Shown here piece after piece: positions 1-12,500 of a DNA stretch of 64,000 nt (within the stretch, counting starts at the first letter, position 1; each line of letters starts with the position of its first letter). The translations under genes and the position numbers were made by a program. The notes under the pieces were generated by a model, which made no database searches, was not told the origin of the DNA, and saw only the letters and a program-made list of their open reading frames with translations. This DNA is from Patiria miniata (lineage: Eukaryota; Echinodermata; Asteroidea; Valvatida; Asterinidae). The stretch lies in the NCBI RefSeq assembly GCF_015706575.1, contig NW_024037074.1:26959334-27023333 (forward strand). The letters are read 5' to 3'.

Positions 1-139
1 TAGCGGATGAATAGGCCAACAAGCTGACAAATCGGCAAGGCTTCAGACTTGAAACTTTTGGAGTGAGCCCCAGAAGTAGGTACATGATGCCCCCAGTTTC
101 GTTTTTGTGCAGTAAGTCCCATAGCAAGGGCTGTCAGCG

Positions 140-3100
140 CCAGCCGACATGGCTCTCATGTGTCTGGGTCTAAAGGTACCTTAACATGGATAGATTTTGA
201 CATCCTATAGCTTGATGGATAGCAGATGAATAGGCCAACAAGCTGACGAATCGGCAAGGCTTCAGACTTGAAACTTTTGAGTGAGCTGAAGAGGTAGGTA
301 CATGATGCCCCAGTTTCGTTTTTGTGCAGTATGTCCAATAGCAAGGGCTGTCAGCGCCAGCCGACATGGCTCTCATGTGTCGCGGTCTAAAGGTACCTTA
401 ACATGGATAGATTTTGACATCCTATAGCTTGATGGATAGCGGATGAATAGACCAACAAGCTTACAAATCGGCAAGGCTTCAAACTTGACACTTTTGGAGT
501 GAGCCCCAGACGTAGGTACATGATGCCCCCAGTTCCGTTTTTGTGCAGTAAGTCCCATAGCAAGGGCTGTCAGCGCCAGCCGGCATGGTCTCATGTGTCG
601 CTGTCTAAAGGTACCTTAACAAAGATGGATTTTGATAAACTATAGCTTGTTGAATAGCGGATGAATAGGCCAACAAGCTGACAAATCGGCAGGGCTTCAG
701 ACTTGAAACTTTCGGAGTGAGCTCCAGACGTACGTACATGATGCCCCCAATTTCGTTTTTGTGCAGTAAGTCCCATAGCAAGGGCTATCAGCGCCAGCCG
801 ACATGGATCTCATGTGTCGCGGTCTAAAGGTACTTTAACATCAATGGATTTTGACAAACTATAGCTTGTTGGATAGCGGATGAATAGGCCAAGAAGCTTA
901 CAAATCGGCAAGGCTTCAAACTTTACACTTTTGGAGTGAGCTGCAGACGTATTTACATGATGCCCCCAGTTTCGTTTTTGGGCAGTAAGTCCCATAGCAA
1001 GGGCTGTAAGCGCCAGCCTACATGGCTCTCATATGTCGCGGTCTAAAGCTACCTTAACATAGATGGATTTTGACAAACTATAGCTTGTTGGTAGCGGATT
1101 AATAAGCCAACAAGCTTACGAATAGGCAAGGCTTCAAACTTGACACTTTTTGAGTGAGCTTAAGAGGTAGGTACATGATGCCCCCAGTTTCGTTTTTGTG
1201 CAGTATGTCCCTTAGTAAGGGCTGTCAGAGCCAGCCGACATGGCTCTCATGTGTCGCGGTCTAAAGGTACCTTAACATAAATGGATTTTGACAAACTATG
1301 GCTTGTTGGAAAACGGATGTATAGGCCAACAAGCTGACAAATTGCAAGGTTTCAGACTTGAAACTTTTGGAGTGAGCCCCAGACGTAGGTACATGATGCC
1401 CCCAGTTTCGTTTTTGTGCAGTAAGTCCCATAGCAAGTGCTGTCAGCGCCTGCCGACATGGCCCTCATGTTTCGCGGTCAAAAGGTACCTTAACAACAAT
1501 GGATTTTAACAAACTATAGCTTGTTGGATAGCGGGTGAATAGGCCAAGAAGCTTACAAATCGGCAAGGCTTCAAACTTTACACTTTTGGAGTGAGCTGCA
1601 GAGGTATTTACATGATGCCCCCAGTTTCGTTTTTGGGCAGTAAGTCCCATAGCAAGGGCTGTAAGCGCCAGCCGACATGGCTCTCATGTGTCTGGGTCTA
1701 AAGGTACCTTAACATGGATAGATTTTGACATCCTATAGCTTGATGGATAGCAGATGAATAGGCCAACAAGCTGACGAATCGGCAAGGCTTCAGACTTGAA
1801 ACTTTTGGAGTGAGCTGAAGAGGTAGGTACATGATGCCCCCAGTTTCGTTTTTGTGCAGTATGTCCAATAGCAAGGGCTGTCAGCGCCAGCCGACATGGC
1901 TCTCATGTGTCGCGGTCTAAAGGTACCTTAACATGGATAGATTTTGACATCCTATAGCTTGATGGATAGCGGATGAATAGACCAACAAGCTTACAAATCG
2001 GCAAGGCTTCAAACTTGACACTTTTGGAGTGAGCCCCAGACGTAGGTACATGATGCCCCCAGTTCCGTTTTTGTGCAGTAAGTCCCATAGCAAGGGCTGT
2101 CAGCGCCAGCCGGCATGGTCTCATGTGTCGCTGTCTAAAGGTACCTTAACAAAGATGGATTTTGATAAACTATAGCTTGTTGAATAGCGGATGAATAGGC
2201 CAACAAGCTGACAAATCGGCAGGGCTTCAGACTTGAAACTTTCGGAGTGAGCTCCAGACGTACGTACATGATGCCCCCAATTTCGTTTTTGTGCAGTAAT
2301 CCCATAGCAAGGGCTATCAGCGCCAGCCGACATGGATCTCATGTGTCGCGGTCTAAAGGTACTTTAACATCAATGGATTTTGACAAACTATAGCTTGTTG
2401 GATAGCGGATGAATAGGCCAAGAAGCTTACAAATCGGCAAGGCTTCAAACTTTACACTTTTGGAGTGAGCTGCAGACGTATTTACATGATGCCCCCAGTT
2501 TCGTTTTTGGGCAGTAAGTCCCATAGCAAGGGCTGTAAGCGCCAGCCTACATGGCTCTCATATGTCGCGGTCTAAAGCTACCTTAACATAGATGGATTTT
2601 GACAAACTATAGCTTGTTGGTAGCGGATTAATAAGCCAACAAGCTTACGAATAGGCAAGGCTTCAAACTTGACACTTTTTGAGTGAGCTTAAGAGGTAGG
2701 TACATGATGCCCCCAGTTTCGTTTTTGTGCAGTATGTCCCTTAGTAAGGGCTGTCAGAGCCAGCCGACATGGCTCTCATGTGTCGCGGTCTAAAGGTACC
2801 TTAACATAAATGGATTTTGACAAACTATGGCTTGTTGGAAAACGGATGTATAGGCCAACAAGCTGACAAATTGCAAGGTTTCAGACTTGAAACTTTTGGA
2901 GTGAGCCCCAGACGTAGGTACATGATGCCCCCAGTTTCGTTTTTGTGCAGTAAGTCCCATAGCAAGTGCTGTCAGCGCCTGCCGACATGGCCCTCATGTT
3001 TCGCGGTCAAAAGGTACCTTAACAACAATGGATTTTAACAAACTATAGCTTGTTGGATAGCGGGTGAATAGGCCAAGAAGCTTACAAATCGGCAAGGCTT

Positions 3101-3197
3101 CAAACTTTACACTTTTGGAGTGAGCTGCAGAGGTATTTACATGATGCCCCCAGTTTCGTTTTTGGGCAGTAAGTCCCATAGCAAGGGCTGTAAGCGC
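140..3197. repeat. Higher-order repeat: two adjacent copies of a 1529-bp, 7-monomer block
   Basis: Positions about 140-1668 recur almost base for base at about 1669-3197. The shared variants include the rare TGTGTCTGGGTCTAAAG version of the restriction-like GGTACC region, a GTTGAATAGC variant and a GTTGGAAAACGG variant. The few differences I found are single-base indels, for example a missing G near 273 and near 2300. Neighbouring monomers inside the block differ much more from each other than the two blocks do, which is the hallmark of a recent multi-monomer duplication. Confidence 0.93.
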
Positions 3198-6100
3198 CAG
3201 CCGACATGGCTCTCATATGTCGCGGTCTAAAGCTACCTTAACATAGATGGATTTTGACAAACTATAGCTTGTTGGCTAGCGGATTAATAAGCCAACAATC
3301 TGACGAATAGGCAAGGCTTCAAACTTGACACTTTTTGAGTGAGCTTAAGAGGTAGGTACATGATGCCCCCAGTTTCGTTTTTGTGCAGTATGTCCCTTAG
3401 TAAGGGCTGTCAGAGCCAGCCGACATGGCTCTCATGTGTCGCGGTCTAAAGGTACCTTAACATAAATGGATTTTGACAAACTATAGCTTGTTGGATAGCG
3501 GATGAATAGGCCAACAGGCTGACAAATCGGCAAGGCTTCAGACTTGAAACTTTTGGAGTGAGCCCCAGACGTAGGTACATGATGCTCCCAGTTTCGTTTT
3601 TGTGCAGTAAGTCCCATAGCAAGGGCTGTCAGCGCCAGCCGACATGGCTCCCATGTGTCTCGGTCTAAAGGTACCTTAACATGGCTGAATTTTGGCAAAC
3701 TATAGCTTGTTGGATAACGGATGAATAGGCCAACAAGCTGACAAGTCAGCAAGGCTTGAGACTTGAAACTTTTGGAGTGAGCTCCAGACGTAGGTACATG
3801 ATGCCCCCAGTTCCGTTTTTGTGCAGTAAGTCCATAGCAAGGGCTGTCAGCGCCAGCCGACATGGCTCTCATGTGTCGCGCGGTCTAAAGGTACCTTAAC
3901 TACAATGGATTTTGACAAACTATAGCTTGTTGGATAGCAGATGAATAGGCCAACAAGCTAACAAATCGGCAAGGCTTCAGACTTGGAACGTTTGGAGTGA
4001 GCCACAGAGGTAGGTACATGATGCCCCCAGTTCCGTTTTTGTGCAGTAAGTCCCATAGCAAGGGCTGTCAGCGCCAGCCGACATGGCTCTCATGTGTCGC
4101 GGTCTAAAGGTACCTAAACATAAATGGATTTTGACAAACTATAGCTTGATGGATAGCGGATGAATAGGCCTACTAGCTGACAAATCAGCAAGGCTTCAGA
4201 CTTGAAACTTTTGGAGTGAGCCCCAGACGTAGGTACATGATGCCCCCAGTTTCGTTTTGGTGCAGTAAGTCCGATAGCAAGAGCTGTCTGCGCCAGACGA
4301 CATGGCTCTCATGTGTCGCGGTCTAAAGGTACCTTAACATAAATGGATTTTTACAAACTATAGCTTGTTGGATAGCGGATGAATAGGCCTACTAGCTGAC
4401 AAATCAGCAAGGCTTCAGACTTGAAACTTTTGGAGTGAGCCCCAGACGTAGGTACATGATGCCCCCAGTTTCGTTTTTGTGCAGTATGTCCCATAGCAAG
4501 GGCTGTCAGCGCCAGCCGACATGGCTCTCATGTGTCGCGGTCTAAAGGTACCTTAACATAAATGGATTTTGACAAACTATAGCTTGTTGGATAGCGGATG
4601 AATAGGCCAACATGCTAACAAATCGGCAAGGCTTCAGACTTGAAACTTTTGGAGTGAGCACCAGACGTAGGTACATGATGCCCCGAGTTCCGTTTTTGTG
4701 CAGTAAGTCCCATAGCAAGGGCTGTCCGCGCCAGCCGACATGGCTATCATGTGTCGCCGTCTAAAGGTACCTTAACAAAGATGGATTTTGACAAACTATA
4801 ACTTGTTGGATAGCGGATGAATAGGCCAACAAGCTTACAAATCGGCAAGGCTTCAAACTTTACACTTTTGGAGTGAGCTTCAGAGGTATTTACATGATGC
4901 CCCCAGTTTCGTTTTTGTGCAGTAAGTCCCATAGCAAGGGCTGTGAGCGCCGGCCGACATGGCTCTCATATGTCGCGGTCTAAAGCTACCTTAACATAGA
5001 TGGATTTTGACAAACTATAGCTTGTTGGATAGCGGATGAATAAGCCAACAAGCTGACGAATCGGCAAGGCTTCAAACTTGACACTTTTTGAGTGAGCTTA
5101 AGAGGTAGGTACATGATGCCCCCAGTTTCGTTTTTGTGCAGTATGTCCCTTAGTAAGGGCTGTCAGAGCCAGCCGACATGGCTCTCATGTGTCGCGGTCT
5201 AAAGGTACCTTAACATAAATGGATTTTGACAAACTATGGCTTGTTGGATAGCGGATGAATAGGCCAACAAGCTGACAAATCAGCAAGGTTTCAGCCTTGA
5301 AAACTTTTGGAGTGAGCCCCAGACGTAGGTACATGATGCCCCCAGTTTCGTTTTTGTGCAGTAAGTCCCATAGCAAGGGCTGTCACTGCAAGCCGAAAAG
5401 GCTCTCATGTGTTGCGGTCTAAAGGTACCTTAACATGGCTGGATTTTGACAAACTATAGCTTGTTGGATAGCGGATGAATAGGCCAACAGGCTAACAAAT
5501 CGGCAAGGCTTCAGACTTGAAACTTTTGGAGTGAGCCTCAGACGTAGGTACATATTGCCCCCAGTTTCGTTTTTGTGCAGTAAGTCCCATAGTAAGGGCT
5601 GTCAAAGCCAGCCGACGAGGCTCTCATGAGTCCCGGTCTAAAGGTATCTTAACATAGATGAATTTGACAAACTATAGCTTGTTGGATAGCGGATGAATAG
5701 GCAACATGCTGACTAATCGGCTAGTTTTCAGACTTGAAACTTTTGGAGTGAGCCCCAGACCTAGGTACATAATGCCCCCAGTTTCAGTTTTGTGCTGTAA
5801 GTCCCATAGCAGGGGCTGTCAGCGCCAGCCGAAATGGCTCTCATGTGTCGCGGTCTAAAGGTACCTTAACATGGATGGATTTTGATAAACTACAGCTTGT
5901 TGGATAGCGGATGAATAGGCCAACAAGCTGACAAATCGGCAGGGCTTCAGACTTGAAACTTTTGGAGTGAGCCCCAGACGTAGGTACATGATGCCCCCAG
6001 TTTCGTTTTTGTGCAGTAAGTCACTTAGCAAGGGCTGTCAGCGCCAGCCGACATGGCTCTCATGTGTCGCGGTCTAAAGGTACTTTAACATCAATGGATT

Positions 6101-6714
6101 TTGACAAACTATAACTTGTTGCTAGCGGATGAATAGGCCAACAAGCTTACAAATCGGAGAGGCTTCAAACTTGACACTTTGGAGTGAGCTTCAGATGTAG
6201 GTACATGATGCCCACAGTTTCGTTTTTGCGCAGTAAGTCCCATAGCAAGGGCTGTCAGCGCCAGCCGACATGGCTCTCATGTGTCGCGGTCTAAAGGTAC
6301 CTTAACATAAATGGATTTTGACTAACTATAGCTTGTTGGATAGCGGATGAATAGGCCAACATGCTAACAAATCGGCAAGGCTTCAGACTTGAAACTTTTG
6401 GAGTGAGCCCCAGACGTAGGTACATGATGCTCCCAGTTTCGTTTTTGTGCAGTAAGTCCCATAGCAAGGGCTGTCAGCGCCAGACGACATGGCTCTCATG
6501 TGTCGCGGTCTAAAGGTACCTTAACATGGCTGATTTTGGCAAACTATAGCTTGTTGGATATACGGATGAATAGGCCAACATGCTAACAAATCGGCAAGGC
6601 TTCAGACTTGAAACTTTTGGAGTGAGCCCCAGACGTAGGTACATGATGCTCCCAGTTTCGTTTTTGTGCAGTAAGTCCCATAGCAAGGGCTCTCAGCGCC
6701 AGCCGACATGGCTC

Positions 6715-9700
6715 TCATGTGTCGCGGTCTAAAGGTACCTTAACATGGCTGAATTTTGGCAAACTATAGCTTGTTGGATAACGGATGAATAGGCCAACAA
6801 GCTGACAAATCAGCAAGGCTTCAGACTTGAAACTTTTGGAGTGAGCCCCAGACGTAGGTACATGATGCCCCCAGTTCCGTTTTTGTGCAGTAAGTTCCAT
6901 AGCAAGGGCTGTCAGCGCCAGCCGACATGGCTCTCATGTGTCGCCGTCTAAAGGTACCTTAACAAAGATGGATTTTGATAAACTATAGCTTGTTGGATAG
7001 CGGATGAATAGGCCAACAAGCTGACAAATCGGCAGGGCTTCAGACTTGAAACTTTTGGAGTGAGCCACAGACGTACGTACAGGATGCCCCCAGTTTCGTT
7101 TTTGTGCAGTAAGTCCCATAGCAAGGGCTATCAGCGCCAGCCGACATGGCTCTCATGTGTCGCGGTCTAAATGTACTTAACATCAATGGATTTTGACAAA
7201 CTATAACTTGTTGGATAGCGGATGAATAGGCCAAGAAGCTTACAAATCGGCAAGGCTTCCAACTTTACACTTTTGGAGTGAGCTTCAGAGGTATTTACAT
7301 GATGCCCCCAGTTTCGTTTTGTGCAGAGTAAGTCCCATAGCAAGGGCTGTAAGAGCCAGCCGACATGGCTCTCATATGTCGCGGTCTAAAGCTACCTTAA
7401 CATAGATGGATTTTGACAAACTATAGCTTGTTGGATAGCGGATGAATAAGCCAACAAGCTGACGAATCGGCAAGGTTTCAGACTTGAAACTTTTGAAGTG
7501 AGCCCCAGACGTAGGTACATGATGCCCCCAGTTTCGTTTTTTGTGCATTAAGTCCCATAGCAAGGCTGTCACTGCAAGCCGAAAAGGCTCTCATGTGTTG
7601 CGGTCTAAAGGTACCTTAACATGGCTGGATTTTGACAAACTATAGCTTGTTGGATAACGGTTTAATTGGCCAACAAGCTGACAAATCGGCAAGGCTTCAG
7701 ACTTTGAAATTTTTGAGGAGCCCCAGACGTAGGTACATGATGACCCAGTTTCGTTTTTGTGCAGTAAGTCTCATCGCAAGGGCTGTCAGCGCCAGACGAC
7801 ATGGCTCTAATGTTTTGCGGTCTAAAGGTAACTTAACAACAATGGATTTTAACAAACTATAGCTCGTTGGATAGCGGATGAATAGGCCAACAAGCAAACA
7901 AATCAGCAAGGCTTCAGACTTGGAACGTTTGGAGTGAGCCTCAGAGGTAGGTACATGGTGCCCCCAGTATCGTTTTTGTGCAGTATGTCCCATAGTAAGG
8001 GCCTGTCAGCGCCAGCCGACATGGCTCTCATGTGTCGCGGTCTAAAGGTACCTAAACATAAATGGATTTTGACAAACTATAGCTTGTTGGATGACGGATG
8101 AATAGGCCAACAAGCTGACAAATCGGCAAGGCTTCAGACTTGAAACTTTTGAAGTGAGCCCCAGACGTAGGTACATGATGCCCCCAGTTCGTTTTTGTGC
8201 ATTAAGTCCCATAGCAAGGGCTGTCACTGCAGCCGAAAAGGCTCTCATGTGTCGCGGTCTAAAGGTACCTTAACATGGCTGGATTTTGACAAACTATAGC
8301 TTGTTGGATAGCGGTTGAATTGGCCAACAAGTTGACAAATCGGCAAGGCTTCAGACTTTAAAATTTTTGAGGGAGCCACAGAGTAGGTACATGATGACCC
8401 CAGTTTCGTTTTTGTGCAGTAAGTCCCATCGCAACGGCTGTCAGCGCCAGACGACATGGCTCTAATGTTTTGCGGTCTAAAGGTACCTTAACAACAATGG
8501 ATTTTACAAACTATAGCTCGTTGGATAGCGGATGAATAGGCCAACAAGCAAACAAATCAGCCAGGCTTCAGACTTGGAAACGTTTGGAGTGAGCCTCAGA
8601 GGTAGGTACATGATGCCCCCAGTTTCGTTTTTTTGCAGTATGTCCCATAGTAAGGGCTGTCAACGCCAGCCGACTTGGCTCTCATGTGTCGCGGTCTAAA
8701 TGTACCTTAAATCAATGGATTTTGACAAACTATAACTTGTGGATAGCGGATGAATAGGCCAAGAAGCTTACAAATCGGCAAGGCTTCCAACTTACACTTT
8801 TGGAGTGAGCCCCAGAGGTATTACATGATGCCCCCAGTTTCGTTTTTGTGCAGTAAGTCCCATAGCAAGGGCTGTAAGAGCCAGCCGACATGGCTCTCAT
8901 GTGTCTGCGGTCTAAAGCTACCTTAACATAGATGGATTTTGACAAACTATAGCTTGTTGGATAGCGGATGAATAAGCCAACAAGCTGACGAATCGGCAAG
9001 GCTTCAAACTTGACACTTTTTGAGTGAGCTTAAGAGGTATGTACATGATGCCCCTAGTTTCGTTTTTGTGCAGTATGTCCCTTAGTAAGGGCTGTCAGAG
9101 CCAGCCGACATGGCTCTCATGTGTCGCAGTCTAAAGGTACCTTAACATAAATGGATTTGACAAACTAGGCTTGTTGGATAGCGGATGAATAGGCCAACAA
9201 GCTGACAAATCAGCAAGGTTTCAGACTTGAAACTTTTGAAGTGAGCCCCAGACGTAGGTACATGATGCCCCCAGTTTCGTTTTTGTGCATTAAGTCCCAT
9301 AGCAAGGGCTGTCACTGCAAGCCGAAAAGGCTCTCATGTGTGCGGTCTAAAGGTACCTTAACATGGATGGATTTTGACAAACTATAGCTTGTTGGATAAC
9401 GGTTTAATTGGCCAACAAGCTGACAAATCGGCAAGGCTTCAGACTTTGAAAATTTTTGAGGGAGCCCCAGACGTAGGTACATGATGCCCCCAGTTTCGTT
9501 TTTGTGCAGTAAGTCCCATCGCAAGGGCTGTCAGCGCCAGCCGACATGGCTCTAATGTTTTGCGGTCTAAAGGTAACTTAACAACATGGATTTTAACAAA
9601 CTTTAGCTCGTTGGATAGCGGATGAATAGGCCAACAAGCAAACAAATCAGCAAGGCTTCAGACTTGGAAACGTTTGGAGTGAGCCTCAGAGGTAGGTACA

Positions 9701-12500
9701 TGGTGCCCCCAGTTTCGTTTTTGTGCAGTATGTCCCATAGCAAGGGCTGTCAGCGCCAGCCGACATGGCTCTCATGTGTCGCGGTCTAAAGGTACCTAAC
9801 ATAAATGGATTTTGACAAACTATAGCTTGTTGGATAGCGGATGAATAGGCCAACAAGCTGACAAATCGGCAAGTCTTCAGACTTGAAACTTTTTGAGGGA
9901 GCCCCAGAACGTAGGTACATGATGCCCCCAGTTTCGTTTTTGTGCAGTAAGTCCCATAGCAAGGGCTGTCAGCGCCAGCCGAAATGGCTCTCATTTGTCG
10001 CGGTCTAAAAGTACCTTAACATGATGGATTTTGATAAACTATAGCTTGTTGGATAGCGGATGAATAGGCCAACAAGCTGACAAATCGGCAAGGCTTCAGA
10101 CTTGAAACTTTTGGAGTGAGCCCCAGACGTAGGTACATGATGCCCCCAGTTTCGTTTTTGTGCAGTAAGTTCCATAGCAAGGGCTGTCAGCGCCAGCCGA
10201 CATGGCTCTCATGTGTCGCCGTCTAAAGGTACCTTAACAAAGGATGGATTTTGATCAAACTATAGCTTTTTGGATATCGGATGAATAGGCCAACAAGCTG
10301 ACAAATCGGCAGGGCTTCAGACTTGAAACTTTCGGAGTGAGCCACAGACGTACGGTACAGGATGCGACCCCAGTTTCGTTTTTGTGCAGTAAGTCCATAG
10401 CAAGGGCTATCAGCGCCAGCCGACATGGCTCTCATGTGTCGCGGTCTAAATGTACTTTAACATCAAGGATTTTGACAAAACTATAACTTGTTGGATAGCG
10501 GATGAATAGGCCAACAAGCTTACAAATCGGCAAGGCTTCCAACTTTGACACTTTTGGAGTGAGCTTCAGAGGTAGGTACATGATGCCCCAGTTTCGTTTT
10601 TGTGCAGTAAGTCCCATAGCAAGGGCTGTCAGCGCCAGCCGACATGGCTCTCATGTGTGGGTCTAAAGGTACCTTAACATGGATGGATTTTGACAAACTT
10701 TAGCTCGTTGGATAGCGGATAAATAGGCCAACAAGCTGACAAATCGCAGGGCTTCAGACTTGAAACTTATGGAGTGAGCCTCAGACGTAGGTACATGATG
10801 CCCCCAGTTTCGTTTTTGTGCAGTAAGTCCCATAGCAAGGGCTGTCAGCGCCAGCCGACATGGCTCTCATGTGTCGCGATCTAAAGGTACTTTACGTCAA
10901 TGGATTTTGACAAACTATAACTTGTTGATAGCGGATGAATAGGCCAACAAGCTTACAAATCGGCAAGGCTTCAAACTTGACACTTTTGGAGTGAGCTCAG
11001 AGGTAGGTACATGATGCCCACAGTTTCGTTTTTGTGGAGTAAGTCCCATAGCAAGGGCTGTCAGCGCCATCCGACATGGTCTCATGTGTCGCGGTCTAAA
11101 GTTACCTTAACATTGATAAATTTTGACAAACCTATAGCTTGTTGGATAGCGGATTGAATCGGCCAACAAGCTTGACAATCGGCAAGGCTGCAGACTTGAA
11201 ACTTTTGGAGTGAGCCCAGACGTAGGTACATGATGCCCATAGTTTCGTTTTTGTGCAGTAAGTCCCATAGCAAGGGCTGTCAGCGCCAGCCGACATGGCT
11301 CTCATGTGTGTGCGGTCTAAAGGTACCTTAATTTGGCTGAATTTGGACAAACTATAGCTTGTTGGATAACGGATGAATAGGCCAACAAGCTGACAAATCA
11401 GCAAGGCTTCAGACTTGAAACTTTTGGAGTGAGCCCCAGACGTAGGTACATGATGCCCCAGTTCGTTTTTGTGCAGTAAGTCCCATAGCAAGGGCTGTCA
11501 GCGCCAGCCGACATGGCTCTCATGTTTCGCGGTCTAAAGGTACCTTAACAACAATGGATTTTAACAAACTATAACTTGTTGGATAGCGGATGAATAGGCC
11601 AACAAGCTAACAAATCGGCAAGGCTTCAGACTTGGAACGTTTGGAGTGAGCTCAGAGGTAGGTACATGATGCCCCCAGTTTCGTTTTTGTGCAGTAAGTC
11701 ACATAGCAAGGGCTGTCAGCGCCCAGCCGACATGGCTCTCATGTGTCGCGGTCTAAAGGTACTTTAACATCAATGGATTTTGACAAACTATAACTTGTTG
11801 CTAGCGGATGAATAGGCCAACAAGCTTACAAATCGGCGAGGCTTCAAACTTGACACTTTGGAGTGAGCTTCAGAGGTAGGTACATGATGCCCACAGTTTC
11901 GTTTTTGTGGAGTAAGTCCCATAGCAAGGGCTGTCAGCGCCATCCGACATGGTTCTCATGTGTCGCGGTCTAAAGGTACCGTAACATTGATAAATTTTGA
12001 CAAACTATTGCTTGTTGGATAGCGGATGAATCGGCCAACAATCTAACAATCGGCAAGGCTTCAGACTTGAAACTTTTGGAGTGAGCCCCAGACGTAGGTA
12101 CATGATGCCCCAGTTTCGTTTTGTGCAGTAAGTCCCATAGCAAGGGCTGTCAGCGCCAGCCGACATGGCTCTCATGTGTTGCGGTCTAAAGGTACCTTAA
12201 TTTGGCTGAATTTTGGCAAACTATAGCTTGTTGGATAACGGATGAATAGGCCAACAAGCTGACAAATCAGCAAGGCTTCAGACTTGAAACTTTTGGAGTG
12301 AGCCCCAGACGTAGGTACATGATGCCCCCAGTTCCGTTTTTGTGTCAGTAAGTCCCATAGCAAGGGCTGTCAGCGCCAGCCGACATGGCTCTCATGTGTC
12401 GCGGTCTAAAGGTACCTTAACAACAATGGATTTTAACAAACTATAACTTGTTGGATAGCGGATGAATAGGCCAACAAGCTAACAAATCGGCAAGGCTTCA
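6715..12500. repeat. Large internal duplication of the satellite, noisier partner of about 15.4-22.2 kb
   Basis: Monomer order and private variants from about 6.7-9.7 kb match 15.4-18.5 kb at an offset near 8.74 kb. Those from 9.7-12.5 kb match 20.3-22.2 kb at an offset near 10.5 kb, the difference being about one extra 1754-bp block in the second copy. The 6.7-12.5 kb copy carries many one- and two-base deletions where its partner is clean, for example GTGTGCGG for GTGTCGCGG near 9339 and ATCGCAGGG for ATCGGCAGGG near 10744. Similar indel noise continues to about 15.3 kb. Confidence 0.8.

Noticed and set aside
1288..7862. Plus-strand open frames of 73-76 codons (1288, 2817, 7632)
   Set aside because: Chance loss of stops in single satellite monomers; the first two are copies of each other through the 1529-bp duplication.
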